From: a virus
DNA: 48,297 nt
Direction: 5' to 3' (one strand)
Virus record (IMG/VR): IMGVR_UViG_3300049825_000606
Location: 1-48,297 of that record
In this document: positions 30,511 through 38,880 of the stretch, piece by piece
How the letters are laid out: every line of letters starts with the position of its first letter
Numbering within the stretch: position 1 is the first letter of the stretch
Position numbers and translations under genes: made by a program
Notes under the pieces: generated by a model
What the model was told of the DNA's origin: nothing
What the model saw: only the letters and a program-made list of their open reading frames with translations
Databases searched by the model: none

Positions 30511-33455
30511 CGATCGTTGGCCGTTCTCAATTGGATCATCCGGCGCTGGGATCGGCTGGCGGATCGGCATTGCACGCAAGTATTCAGACTCTCTATACGA
30601 ATATCGGCGACGATATCGGCGCTCGTTTCGATGCATTTTCATCGATCGCCAATAGCGCTGTAACCGTTATCGAGCACAACTTTGGGATTCCGTTTGCGGA
30701 TCTCAAGATTAATCTTTACACGGGCACGCATCCTGCGCTTGTTCGCGTGGCTGATCCCGTCGCATCGGGCTGGACAATCGCAGCAACCGTGAGCTTTTTG
30801 AAGACTAAAATATCGGTTACTGCTCCTGCATCCGGTGGACCGCACACGTTTGCCGTTTTCACGATGCAATCACGAGGTTCCGAGAAGCTCGCAGATCTTG
30901 ACGATATCAATTTTTCAACGGTTCCGATCGACGGTCAATTCTTGATCTATGACACGGCAACAAGTAAATGGCTACCTGCCTATCTGAAATATAAATCTGA
31001 GACAGCTACGATAGTTTCTAATACAGTAGCGCCGAGCACAGGTACTAATATTCAAAGAATTATAGCGGGCGCTGCCGACCTGCAAATGATCTCTAGTCCT
31101 GTTGCTGGCAAGGTTTACGTCTTAGTAAATGAGACAGGATCATCTTTCCTTATTAAGAATGACACTGGCTCGACCGCTGCGAATAGATTTTACACGGGTA
31201 CAGGCGCGGATATCACGTTAAAAAACCAAGCGGCTATAACCGCAATTTATAACTCTGGCCTATCGCGCTGGGTTCTAGCAGGCGGTTCAGGTGGCGGCGG
31301 CGGGCTAACGACTCAAATAGTTTCAGCTGGTTTTACGGCGGTTGATGCTAATCATTATTTAGTCGATAACTCTTCGACGGCTTTCACGGCAACGCTTCCG
31401 GCTGGGGGAACTGGTAAGGTCATTCGTTTTTCTGATACTGCTCGAAATTGGTCAGCTAAGAATTTAACGATAACTCCAGCGACTGGAGAGGCAATTGACG
31501 GCTTAGCGGTTAACACGAGTTTAATTTGCGATAAGAGCGGTGCATTCGTTCAGCTGATGTGGACAGGGACTAAGTGGGCTGTTGATACAAATGATTTTAC
31601 CGCTTCCATTTCAAATGGTGCTTTATCTGGCCGTGAGCCATTAGGCAAAAAGAATTATATCGGGAATCCTAATAACGCGACCAATTGGATAGTAGGCGGT
31701 GCAACGGTTACGGTAACGACCGAATCGACTTCAGCTAACCTGCCCGATCAAATTACGCAGACAACGGCTATAGCAATTACTCGTGTATCAGGCACGACTG
31801 GTTACGCTGCTTACCGATTTGAAATGGATCGATCTGATTACGGCAAGAAATTTGAAATTGGTTTCGATCAGAAATCTGCGTTTACAACGGAAGGCTATCA
31901 GGTTCAAGCCTTTGCTGGTTCAGTGTTTGGAACTTATGGAACTCAGCTAACCGTTTCAACGGCTGCTCTTAGCGCTTTAATAGGATCTTTTATTTCCACG
32001 ATAGACATGCCTGGCTCTGCTACTCCGTTTATTGAGTTTAGAATTGTGGCCACTGGCTCAAGCGGTACGGCTCCGTTTTATGCTAACAATGTTTATTTTG
32101 GGCCAGGGGTTACGACGCAGGGCGCGGCTATTAGTGATTGGGTTACGTTCGCTCCGACCATAAGCAACGGCGGAACTCTCAGTATAAATACTGGTTATTG
32201 GCGTCGTAATGGTTCTAATATGGACATTATCAGTTATCAAAAATTCACTACGGCGGGAGCAGCTGGAGCTCTAAGATTAAGCATGCCGACAGGGTATACA
32301 ATAAACACAACGATCTTACCAGCTGACACGACTTCGATAGCTGGACATGGTGAGTATGCAAATACAACTTCATTTGTTGTTTGCGATATATACCCAATTA
32401 GCACAACGCAATTTAATATCATAACTTCAGGCGGAACGAATGATATTCAGGGCAATGGCTTAGCAAACAATCACCAAATTGGCTGGAAAATAACCGTTCC
32501 AGTAAATGAATTTTCTGGCTCTGGCACGGTGAATTTTCTTAACAGCAACTTATTATCTATGAATGCCAGAACTCGTTACTATCGAAGCGCAGCATATAGT
32601 TACACTTCTAATGCTACTTTCGTCTGGGATGCCGTTGATTCAACGACTTTTCAAACAAACGGAAATTGGGTTAATACTTCAGGTGAGATAACCATACCAG
32701 CTAATGGTACATATGAAATTAATACAGCTATTCAAGCAAGTGCTTTGTTATCTGATGCAAGTCAGTTAGAAATTTGGGTAAGTAGGTCGGGAGGTGCTTT
32801 TGCGCAAGAAAGGATAATAGCAAGAGAAGCTGGTGCAGGATATAAAACAGAGGGTTCAAGTTATATTTATCTCCTTTCAGGGGATAAATTTAGAATACAG
32901 TTTGGTAGTAATGCTACCGTAGTTAATAGTCAATCTAATACATATTTAGAAGTTGTAAGACTTGCTGATGTATCAGCATCCTCCCCCGTAGGCTTCGGCC
33001 TCGCAGGCACAGACGGCTCAAGTGGGCTTGTTAAGTTACCACTTAGTATGATTCGAGTGGATACCGGGAACGGCCATGGCGCGACGAATACTAAGATTCG
33101 CAGATTTACAAATTCCACAACAACTGGCACGGCTATAACTTATACAGATAGTGCTGCTAACGGTGCAACATTTACAGTCAATGAAGCAGGCGTTTATGCA
33201 ATCGCCTATACTGATCGGCACTCGTCAGCCGCATACTTCGGTATATCACTTAATTCAGCTAGCTTAACAACAAGTATCGCGTCCATCTCAACCGCAGAAC
33301 GTTTGGTGTCAGCAACCGCCCCAAGTGATGCTGCCAACTGTTCGGCTACAGTCAAGCTTGCGGCGGGAGATGTGATTAGGCCACACACTGACGGCTCTTT
33401 AACTAGTGTTACGGCTATGGTTCAGCTTGTCATAACGCAAGTATCTAAATACTAA
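30507..33455 (+). CDS. Tail fibre / receptor-binding protein, 982 aa
   Basis: The longest gene of the tail-tip block. The N-terminal region (about 1-270) begins QLDHPALGSAGGSALHASIQ and binds the tail. A Gly-rich linker (GGSGGGGGLTTQI, near 265) precedes a series of beta domains. The last about 300 residues hold two C1q/TNF-like jelly-roll modules separated by a Gly/Ser hinge; the final one (KIRRFTNSTTTGTAITYTDS, then EAGVYAIAYTDR) fits trimeric receptor-binding tips. Base composition becomes more AT-rich around 32,540-32,960, suggesting domain exchange. A terminator follows. Confidence 0.8.
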   Translation: MTIVGRSQLDHPALGSAGGSALHASIQTLYTNIGDDIGARFDAFSSIANSAVTVIEHNFGIPFADLKINLYTGTHPALVRVADPVASGWTIAATVSFLKTKISVTAPASGGPHTFAVFTMQSRGSEKLADLDDINFSTVPIDGQFLIYDTATSKWLPAYLKYKSETATIVSNTVAPSTGTNIQRIIAGAADLQMISSPVAGKVYVLVNETGSSFLIKNDTGSTAANRFYTGTGADITLKNQAAITAIYNSGLSRWVLAGGSGGGGGLTTQIVSAGFTAVDANHYLVDNSSTAFTATLPAGGTGKVIRFSDTARNWSAKNLTITPATGEAIDGLAVNTSLICDKSGAFVQLMWTGTKWAVDTNDFTASISNGALSGREPLGKKNYIGNPNNATNWIVGGATVTVTTESTSANLPDQITQTTAIAITRVSGTTGYAAYRFEMDRSDYGKKFEIGFDQKSAFTTEGYQVQAFAGSVFGTYGTQLTVSTAALSALIGSFISTIDMPGSATPFIEFRIVATGSSGTAPFYANNVYFGPGVTTQGAAISDWVTFAPTISNGGTLSINTGYWRRNGSNMDIISYQKFTTAGAAGALRLSMPTGYTINTTILPADTTSIAGHGEYANTTSFVVCDIYPISTTQFNIITSGGTNDIQGNGLANNHQIGWKITVPVNEFSGSGTVNFLNSNLLSMNARTRYYRSAAYSYTSNATFVWDAVDSTTFQTNGNWVNTSGEITIPANGTYEINTAIQASALLSDASQLEIWVSRSGGAFAQERIIAREAGAGYKTEGSSYIYLLSGDKFRIQFGSNATVVNSQSNTYLEVVRLADVSASSPVGFGLAGTDGSSGLVKLPLSMIRVDTGNGHGATNTKIRRFTNSTTTGTAITYTDSAANGATFTVNEAGVYAIAYTDRHSSAAYFGISLNSASLTTSIASISTAERLVSATAPSDAANCSATVKLAAGDVIRPHTDGSLTSVTAMVQLVITQVSKY

Positions 33456-33466
33456 CCCTCCTGCCC

Positions 33467-33496
33467 AAAGGAGGGCAATCCTCCTTTTTGTTTTTA
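33467..33496 (+). terminator. Terminator after the fibre gene
   Basis: AAAGGAGG and CCTCCTTT pair over eight positions around GCAAT, then a T-rich stretch (TTGTTTTT). An overlapping alternative stem (CCCTCCT/AGGAGGG, 33456-33475) could compete, so the site may fold two ways. Confidence 0.82.
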
Positions 33497-33516
33497 AACT
33501 TTGAACGGAGCATGCT

Positions 33517-33867
33517 ATGAAAATGTTTTTTATGTCCTTAGTTTCCATGTTGTCACTGTCAGCCTTTGCAGCGGAAAAGTGCGAGATAAAACTCGTCACC
33601 AAAGATGCAAAATGGTTCCCGACTCAGTATGAGGCTAATCAGTATTGCGCTCCCTACAAGCTGCTTGGCTGCAACGTGAGCAACCCAAGCGTTGGCCGCT
33701 GGAATACTGACATTAATTTTAACGAGGTATTTAAAGCGGTTAATGATGATTTTAAAACGGCAAGAGTGGAAGCATACCGCAAGTATTTTAATTCGATCGA
33801 AGGCCGAGCATTGTACAAAATGCCTTTGACCTTCTCGCTCTCGTTTGATTGCAAGCCTAGCTACTAA
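33517..33867 (+). CDS. Small secreted protein, 116 aa
   Basis: Starts with a classical Sec signal peptide, MKMFFMSLVSMLSLSAFA, cleaved before AEKCE. The mature protein (about 98 residues) contains four cysteines that could form two disulfides, and charged helices near the C-terminus. It sits alone between two terminators, so it is its own transcription unit, consistent with an independently expressed accessory gene. Periplasmic or extracellular. Family unknown. Confidence 0.65.
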   Translation: MKMFFMSLVSMLSLSAFAAEKCEIKLVTKDAKWFPTQYEANQYCAPYKLLGCNVSNPSVGRWNTDINFNEVFKAVNDDFKTARVEAYRKYFNSIEGRALYKMPLTFSLSFDCKPSY

Positions 33868-33884
33868 TCAAATAGAATAGAAAG

Positions 33885-33917
33885 AAATCTTTGATCTAAG
33901 ATCAAGGATTTTTTTTT
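33885..33917 (+). terminator. Terminator, possibly bidirectional
   Basis: AAATCTTTGATC pairs with GATCAAGGATTT (one G-U) around TAA and ends in nine T bases. The opposite strand also has a pyrimidine-rich run after the stem, so it may serve the convergent gene 33902-34210, whose 3' end overlaps the stem. Confidence 0.8.
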
Positions 33918-34210
33918 AACCGTCTAAATTCGGATAATTCCTCATGCAATTCCGCGATCATGTCAATCATGTCGCGGTTCATTTTCCGCTCTTTCCTTAG
34001 TTCATAGACCAGTTCTGGTGCGACGTTTCTGATGAATGTCAGATATTTAGCGTCGTCGATGCGATCGAAAATAACTTCGAGATCTGGTCGCCGTGACCAG
34101 AATAAAAGTTTACCGTAACCAGGTCGCTTTCTGATCGAGGAAACCCACGGTCTTACGCTAGCCTTGGCCTCAAGCTCGTCGTGTATGGCCAATATTTCTT
34201 CGGTGATCAT
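33902..34210 (-). CDS. Hypothetical protein, 102 aa
   Basis: Leftward gene convergent with the secreted protein. Basic and helical (ITEEILAIHDELEAKASVRP; RIDDAKYLTFIRNVAPELVY), with a coiled-coil C-terminus (RKMNRDMIDMIAELHEELSE). GAGGTTTCTTATG context gives a fair ribosome site. Could be a regulator; no family recognised. The strand switch inside the lysis region suggests an inserted accessory gene. Confidence 0.55.
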   Translation of the reverse strand: MITEEILAIHDELEAKASVRPWVSSIRKRPGYGKLLFWSRRPDLEVIFDRIDDAKYLTFIRNVAPELVYELRKERKMNRDMIDMIAELHEELSEFRRLKKNP

Positions 34211-34224
34211 AAGAAACCTCAGCT

Positions 34225-34494
34225 ATGATAGTGGTTATGGACACTAAGGCTTTAATCGACAAAATAATTTACGGCTTATTAGCCGCTGGCTCTAGCATCA
34301 TGATAAAATATATCAGTGAGATAAACCAACACGTCCAGGACATTTCGATTCAATTGTCAAGACAAAGTTTACAGGTAGAATACCACGACGGGCAAATTAA
34401 ACGGTTAACTGATTCGGTTCCCGTTTTATTTCGAGTCGAAACAGAACTAGGCATGTACGAGAAGCGGCTTAATAAACTTGAAAAAGGGGAATGA
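34225..34494 (+). CDS. Small membrane/coiled-coil protein, possible holin partner, 89 aa
   Basis: May start at 34225 or at 34237 (MDTKALIDKIIYG); neither has a strong ribosome site. A short hydrophobic segment (IIYGLLAAGSSIMIKYI, about 15-31) is followed by a long heptad-like helix ending KRLNKLEKGE. A single membrane segment plus coiled coil directly before the endolysin pair fits a holin, anti-holin or spanin-type protein. Topology alone cannot decide. Confidence 0.5.
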   Translation: MIVVMDTKALIDKIIYGLLAAGSSIMIKYISEINQHVQDISIQLSRQSLQVEYHDGQIKRLTDSVPVLFRVETELGMYEKRLNKLEKGE

Positions 34495-34495
34495 C

Positions 34496-34756
34496 ATGAC
34501 TGGTATTGACGAAACAATGGACTTGATTAATTTCGTTGAGGACATGGCGAAGGTTATCCGTGAAGCGAAAGCTGACGGCAAGCTTGATATGTTCGACGCG
34601 ATCAAGGTTCTTAAGCTTGCTCCTTCGTTCACTGCGGCGATGCGTGGATCAGACAAGATCAAGGAAGAACTAGCCGACCTAACCGGAGAGGAACGCGACA
34701 TGCTTTTAGCGAAACTTAAGGAGGCTATGTTTCTCTTGATTGAGGCGGTAACATGA
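34496..34756 (+). CDS. Helical lysis-region protein, 86 aa
   Basis: ATG at 34496 has GGGG six bases upstream; an in-frame TTG at 34478 is less likely. All-helical (DLINFVEDMAKVIREAKADG, then LADLTGEERDMLLAKLKEAM). I recall similar small helical proteins near phage endolysins, with unknown function. No membrane segment. Overlaps the endolysin by four bases. Confidence 0.55.
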   Translation: MTGIDETMDLINFVEDMAKVIREAKADGKLDMFDAIKVLKLAPSFTAAMRGSDKIKEELADLTGEERDMLLAKLKEAMFLLIEAVT

Positions 34757-35310
34757 AGTCAATCTGGGAAACTGCGGATAAGTTTTGGGAGTTAGACAGG
34801 CTGGGAGTTAATCCCTGGCCTGTTGGTCCTTGCGGGATAACCGTTCACTATACGGCTGACTCCGACCTTGCTCGAGTCAAGCGAGAGATGGACGCGAAAA
34901 AGATCGGTTATCACTTCATCATTGACCGCGACGGTTCGCTGCATCAAACTGCCAGCCTTTCTCATTCGGTTAATCATGCCGGAAAGGCCATGTGGAATGG
35001 TCAATCGCCGAACCGCACTCATCTTGCCATTGCCTTTATTTCGTGGGGATTTTTGACAGATGAATCTAAAGCCTGGAACGGCACTCAGGTTGCTGGAGTT
35101 AAGCGAAGAGGCAAACTATGGGACCCAGCAAGCGAAGCTCAAGAGAACCGTCTTAATAAACTCCTGGGAGAGCTTATTCGCTTCTACGGGATCAGCCCGC
35201 TTAATATCTGTGGACATGACGAGTGTGCCATACCTCAAGGACGCAAGGCTGATCCTGGAGGATCACTCCTAAAGACTATGGGCGATATAAGAAAAAGTTT
35301 TGCATCATGA
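34753..35310 (+). CDS. Endolysin: N-acetylmuramoyl-L-alanine amidase (Amidase_2)
   Basis: 185 residues, one domain. Zinc ligands His32 (VHYT), His155 (CGHDEC) and Asp167 (KADPGG) match the Amidase_2/PGRP family; IGYHFIIDRDGSLHQ and HAGKAMWNG are also typical. It would cut the bond between N-acetylmuramic acid and L-alanine in peptidoglycan. No signal peptide, so it needs a holin to reach the wall. Confidence 0.88.
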   Translation: MKSIWETADKFWELDRLGVNPWPVGPCGITVHYTADSDLARVKREMDAKKIGYHFIIDRDGSLHQTASLSHSVNHAGKAMWNGQSPNRTHLAIAFISWGFLTDESKAWNGTQVAGVKRRGKLWDPASEAQENRLNKLLGELIRFYGISPLNICGHDECAIPQGRKADPGGSLLKTMGDIRKSFAS

Positions 35311-35456
35311 TAGGCGTTGTATGGCTCTTTGTAAAAGTGGTATACCAAAAAGTAGGTACAGAACTTTTAATTGAGGGCGCCAGTTATGCCTGGGACTATG
35401 TCTATCGAAAAACCAGAAAAAAAACGAAACGAAAAAATGTTCGTTCGGATGAATGA
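35307..35456 (+). CDS. Small basic protein, 49 aa
   Basis: ATGA overlap with the endolysin stop. A hydrophobic N-terminus (IGVVWLFVKVV) and very basic C-terminus (RKTRKKTKRKNVR). Placement after the endolysin fits a small lysis accessory such as a spanin component, but there is no lipobox or clear membrane span. It overlaps the next gene in another frame by 71 bases. Confidence 0.4.
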   Translation: MIGVVWLFVKVVYQKVGTELLIEGASYAWDYVYRKTRKKTKRKNVRSDE

Positions 35457-35592
35457 AGCTGAGTTATGCCAAGTAAAGATGCAGGCTGAGAAATATATGG
35501 GTGGAAACATAAGCAAGTGGATGAGGGATAGGGCTTCCAAGCCTATGCTTGATATATCAATACGTATGCAGGATGAAATCGATGAAAAATAA
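35386..35592 (+). CDS. Possible ribbon-helix-helix protein, 68 aa
   Basis: I choose ATG 35386 (GAGGG eight bases upstream) over the TTG at 35371. After a charged start, NEKMFVRMNEAELCQVKMQA followed by SKWMRDRA reads as a ribbon-helix-helix: strand, then two helices, as in MobC/Arc-type proteins. Likely a small DNA-binding regulator, perhaps of the envelope genes that follow. Its stop overlaps the YceI-like start. Confidence 0.5.
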   Translation: MPGTMSIEKPEKKRNEKMFVRMNEAELCQVKMQAEKYMGGNISKWMRDRASKPMLDISIRMQDEIDEK

Positions 35593-36088
35593 TTTGATCG
35601 CTCTCTTAATGTTTCTAGTTTCGCAAGTTGGTCTGGCTGAAAATTCGGTGACGTTCGAGGGAGTCGGGAACCCAGGTTTTTTGACGATTGACGGCAAGGG
35701 TGGGAAAGTAGTTGGAGAATTAAATATTAAGGGAGGAAAGTCAAGCGGTACGTTCGAGGTCGATCTTAAAAAGTTCGACACAGGGATCGAGCTCCGCAAT
35801 AAACATATGCTCGAGAAATATCTTGAGGTCGATAAATTCCCTTCTGCTAAACTGATTCTCGATCCGGTTATCATGCCGAAAGGCGGCTATTTTAACTGGA
35901 AAGGCAATCTAAGCATGCACGGTGTAATCAAGCCAGTGAACGGCGTTGCGTTCCTCGAAGGGAAGCAGATTGAAGCTAAATTTAATATTACGACGACCGA
36001 CTTTAAGATTAAGAAGGCCATTTATTTGGGAGTCGGGCTTGATGAAAAAATTTCTATTGTTGTTCATATCGATATGCCTCCAACCTAG
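35582..36088 (+). CDS. Secreted YceI-like lipocalin-fold protein, 168 aa
   Basis: I take the ATG at 35582 (AGGA eight bases upstream), giving MKNNLIALLMFLVSQVGLA as a Sec signal before ENS. The mature protein matches YceI: FEVDLKKFDTGIELRNKHML, then EKYLEVDKFPSAKL, with the R-x-x-H-M-x-x-K-Y-L-E-V signature. YceI proteins are periplasmic beta-barrels that bind isoprenoids such as quinones, and often sit by cytochrome genes. I do not recall YceI as usual phage cargo. It overlaps the next gene by 47 bases. Confidence 0.78.
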   Translation: MKNNLIALLMFLVSQVGLAENSVTFEGVGNPGFLTIDGKGGKVVGELNIKGGKSSGTFEVDLKKFDTGIELRNKHMLEKYLEVDKFPSAKLILDPVIMPKGGYFNWKGNLSMHGVIKPVNGVAFLEGKQIEAKFNITTTDFKIKKAIYLGVGLDEKISIVVHIDMPPT

Positions 36089-37025
36089 TATCGCTGCAGC
36101 CTTTCCCTCCAATATCCGCCTTGGTTATAATTCTTGCGCCTCATGTCATGTCGATGTAACCGGAGGAAGTCTCTTGACTCCCTACGGTCGCATGGCCTCT
36201 GGTGAGATCATGTCAACGTGGGAAGCACCAGGGGAAACTGGCTTACTTCATGGTTTGATGAGTACGAACGACGCGCTTGATATAGGCGGAGATTTTCAGC
36301 ATGTCTCTCTTGCTGACCGAGAATTCGCGATGCAGCGAGAGGTGCAAGTTGGGCTGAATCTTTGGAGGCAGTTTTTTATAACGGTTAATTCCGGCCTTTA
36401 CGGACCTTACCCGCCTGGACCGGAGATGCGAAAGGCTTACCTGCAAGGAACCGTGTTCGATAATTGGACTTTTAAACTCGGACGGTTTTTCCCTGCTTTC
36501 GGGATTATGAGCAATGAGCACCTGTATGCATACAGGTCAAGGAATTTTAATCAAGGCCGAGAGACTTATAATGCTGAATTAATTTATAGGTCGAAATACT
36601 TCGAGCTTACGGCGGCCAAGATCTTTGGTCATCCTGAAGATTTTCATCAAGGTATCTTAGTTGGCAAAGAGGCTTTTTCCACGCGTCTTAGCATTACACC
36701 AACTAATTCCCTTAACTTCGGTCTTTCTGATTACTTGACCATTGATCCTGAAGGTGTCGTTGAGAATTTCGGAGCGGCGCATCTGCTTTGGGGAATTGAC
36801 AAGAATTTTTGGATCGAGACGCAAGCCGGACTTAAGGACGTTTACTTTCGGCTGGGTGTCGCGCCTGCAAAGGGTTTCCTCGTTCGGCCAACCGTTGAAT
36901 ATATTTACGGTTCGCCCGACGTTCGTAAAGAGCTCAATATTCAATGGCTGCCTAGACCTCATTTTGATTTTCAGTTGACTTGTTCCAAAACGACCTGGAT
37001 TTTCTTATCACATTACTATCTGTGA
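36042..37025 (+). CDS. Exported beta-barrel-like protein with one CxxCH haem motif, 327 aa
   Basis: The true start is the ATG at 36042 (GGGAG upstream), giving signal peptide MKKFLLLFISICLQPSIAAA. Right after cleavage comes YNSCASCHVDVTGG then LLTPYGR, a CxxCH c-type haem motif within a conserved G-Y-x-S-C-x-x-C-H-x-x-x-x-G-G-x-L-x-x-Y-G-R pattern. The rest, about 270 residues, alternates aromatic strands (NLWRQFFITVNSGLYGP; NAELIYRSKYFELTAAKIFG) like an outer-membrane barrel. It probably belongs to host-derived porin-cytochrome-like proteins. Location: outer membrane, inferred. Confidence 0.7.
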   Translation: MKKFLLLFISICLQPSIAAAFPSNIRLGYNSCASCHVDVTGGSLLTPYGRMASGEIMSTWEAPGETGLLHGLMSTNDALDIGGDFQHVSLADREFAMQREVQVGLNLWRQFFITVNSGLYGPYPPGPEMRKAYLQGTVFDNWTFKLGRFFPAFGIMSNEHLYAYRSRNFNQGRETYNAELIYRSKYFELTAAKIFGHPEDFHQGILVGKEAFSTRLSITPTNSLNFGLSDYLTIDPEGVVENFGAAHLLWGIDKNFWIETQAGLKDVYFRLGVAPAKGFLVRPTVEYIYGSPDVRKELNIQWLPRPHFDFQLTCSKTTWIFLSHYYL

Positions 37026-37290
37026 CCAATCTGATCGGCTCTTCACCGTTAAGAATTCTTATATGAGCCTCTAATTCGTTATGATCGATTCGGTGGGTGA
37101 TCCATGGTAAAATAGTGAGCGGGTAGATCAAGGAACCTTTCCATAAACGGTGGCTCTTAATCAAAGAGCTTCCATTTATTTTTATGCTTCTAAAGAAGAA
37201 AAATTCTGTAAAAACAATTTCATACGTTTCCATTTCGATATTGTATGGCGTGAAATCATGATGCACGATTAAGCTGTTAATTATCTTCAT
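36952..37290 (-). CDS. Hypothetical protein, 112 aa, convergent
   Basis: ATG at 37290 has GGAG five bases upstream (ATGGAGCCTTATG context). A small alpha/beta protein rich in I, F, H and basic residues (YEIVFTEFFFFRSIKINGSS; THRIDHNELEAHIRILNGEE). Its 3' end overlaps the barrel gene by 74 bases, which weakens the case slightly, but the ribosome site is good. Family unknown. Confidence 0.5.
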   Translation of the reverse strand: MKIINSLIVHHDFTPYNIEMETYEIVFTEFFFFRSIKINGSSLIKSHRLWKGSLIYPLTILPWITHRIDHNELEAHIRILNGEEPIRLVTDSNVIRKSRSFWNKSTENQNEV

Positions 37291-37308
37291 AAGGCTCCAT
37301 TAGTAAAT

Positions 37309-37331
37309 GAGAGGTTCAAGTCGAACCTCTC
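37309..37331. other. Perfect nine-base inverted repeat
   Basis: GAGAGGTTC and GAACCTCTC around a five-base AAGTC loop. No T-tract on either side, so not a usual terminator. It lies between the leftward gene start and the extended -10 promoter at 37380-37388, where it could be an operator controlling one or both directions. Confidence 0.5.
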
Positions 37332-37379
37332 GTTAAAACAGGAGTACACTATTGGAGTATCCTAATCATAACCGTTTCA

Positions 37380-37388
37380 TGCTATAAT
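37380..37388 (+). promoter_or_regulatory. Extended -10 promoter for the lipoprotein pair
   Basis: TGCTATAAT is an ideal extended -10 element, 25 bases before the ATG at 37414. The -35 region is poor, which extended -10 promoters tolerate. With the inverted repeat at 37309-37331 just upstream it suggests regulated, independent expression of the two haem-motif lipoproteins. Confidence 0.6.
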
Positions 37389-37413
37389 TCACATTGCAAA
37401 TAAGGGGACACTA

Positions 37414-38880
37414 ATGCACTTTCTTTTTATTTTACTTTTTATTTTGTCGGCTTGCACCAACGGAAAAAATATCACGACTAATAAGCGTGAACCGCCTCCT
37501 GGAATTCCGAACGAACTGCCCAAGGAAACCGCGCCACCTGTCAAGCAGGGCGTGCCTGGGTTCATTCGTTTCGACCAGCAAGAAGAGGCCATGAACCTAG
37601 CGGTCAACAGTCTTTCCGAATTCGACCGCTTGCAGACACGGTTCATTATTTGCTCGGATCAATATAATGCCGATGGGATCGAGGCGACGCGCGTTTGTAA
37701 GGACGGCGTAACGAAGGCTTTAAATTCTATTTCGCAAGAAATAAGCCTTGACGAACCGAAAGCAATTGGTCCTGCGAATTCGATCATGCAAGTCAACCTG
37801 AAAGATTTTGGCCTCACGCCTGCTAAGTGGAGACTGATCGAGCAGGCTGACCCGTTCAAGTTTACCTCTCAAACCGTTCGAGGTCGCACGCTGCAGTTTT
37901 TAACTCAGACTCAACGACCTTTTATTAACGGTTCAGTCTTTGCGGAAACCGCACTGGTCAAGGCTTACTACGGCCTCGAAGAAGTGCCGAACAGCCTTTT
38001 CGCGTTGCAGATCAAGCTTGGAATTAATATTCAGGACGACTTTGATAACCGCGATTCGGACTTGATCTTGTTCGGAATGAACGAATCGGTGATCGCCGCT
38101 AATCGTCAATTCCGTTTGATCACTCGAGCGAAAGGAACCTTCGGTGCTCTATGGTGTACGTCTGATACGAATGATCAGCAAATTGCACCGATCAACGTCA
38201 ACGGCCAATTGATCAATCAGAAAAACTTGCTCGAAGCGCCGTTTCCACGGGAAACAAGATCTTTGAAAGCGGCTATAGGCGATGCAGGAGAATGTATTTA
38301 TGTTCGGCCTAATGGAATGCTCGGTTATGCGTTGTTTAATGCTGCAGGTGTTCGTCAAGATTTCGCTCCAACGAATATCGTTCAGGACACTGCCTCGGCT
38401 TCCCGTGGTTTATCGAGCACGATCACCAATGCTCGATCATGCTTTCGATGCCACGCGACTGGCTTTATACCGATCAAGGATAGCCTCGGTCAGCATATAG
38501 CAACGAACACCAGCTTTAATGCGGCGGATAAACAACTAGGCCGAATATTCTTTAAGTCTGCAGGTGTTGGTAGTGCTTTCTTTAAGAAGGATAATCAAGA
38601 TTATTCTGATGCTCTCGACAAGCTAAAGGTAAGCGATCCAACCGAAGATGCAGTCAACGGCTTAACCGATAAGATTCGCCTCGAGCAAGACGCTCGGCAG
38701 GTCGCGGGACTTCTCGGGATAACCGAGGAAGAATTAAAGGTCGGGCTTCGCTCGAGCACCAATGCCTCGGCGATCCTCGGAGCTCTCCTGCAACCAAGCG
38801 GCAAGGTCAACTCACAGGCTTTAATTGACGGTTTGCCGATCTTAATTCAGGAGATGAACCTTTTTAAGGATGACATATGA
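37414..38880 (+). CDS. Lipoprotein with CxxCH haem motif, 488 aa
   Basis: Signal II: MHFLFILLFILSAC, with lipobox LSAC making Cys14 the lipidated residue. The Pro-rich stretch that follows is a tether. Near residues 340-350, NARSCFRCHATGF gives a CxxCH haem-attachment motif, preceded by YALFNAAGVRQDFAPTNIV, a context I associate with single-haem cytochrome domains in several bacterial groups. N- and C-terminal portions are helical. It should face the periplasm or the cell surface. Coupled to the next gene by ATGA. Electron carrier or haem-binding role inferred, not shown. Confidence 0.65.
   Translation: MHFLFILLFILSACTNGKNITTNKREPPPGIPNELPKETAPPVKQGVPGFIRFDQQEEAMNLAVNSLSEFDRLQTRFIICSDQYNADGIEATRVCKDGVTKALNSISQEISLDEPKAIGPANSIMQVNLKDFGLTPAKWRLIEQADPFKFTSQTVRGRTLQFLTQTQRPFINGSVFAETALVKAYYGLEEVPNSLFALQIKLGINIQDDFDNRDSDLILFGMNESVIAANRQFRLITRAKGTFGALWCTSDTNDQQIAPINVNGQLINQKNLLEAPFPRETRSLKAAIGDAGECIYVRPNGMLGYALFNAAGVRQDFAPTNIVQDTASASRGLSSTITNARSCFRCHATGFIPIKDSLGQHIATNTSFNAADKQLGRIFFKSAGVGSAFFKKDNQDYSDALDKLKVSDPTEDAVNGLTDKIRLEQDARQVAGLLGITEEELKVGLRSSTNASAILGALLQPSGKVNSQALIDGLPILIQEMNLFKDDI

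Noticed and set aside
37309-37331. Inverted repeat as a terminator
   Set aside because: No T-tract follows on either strand; kept only as a possible operator.
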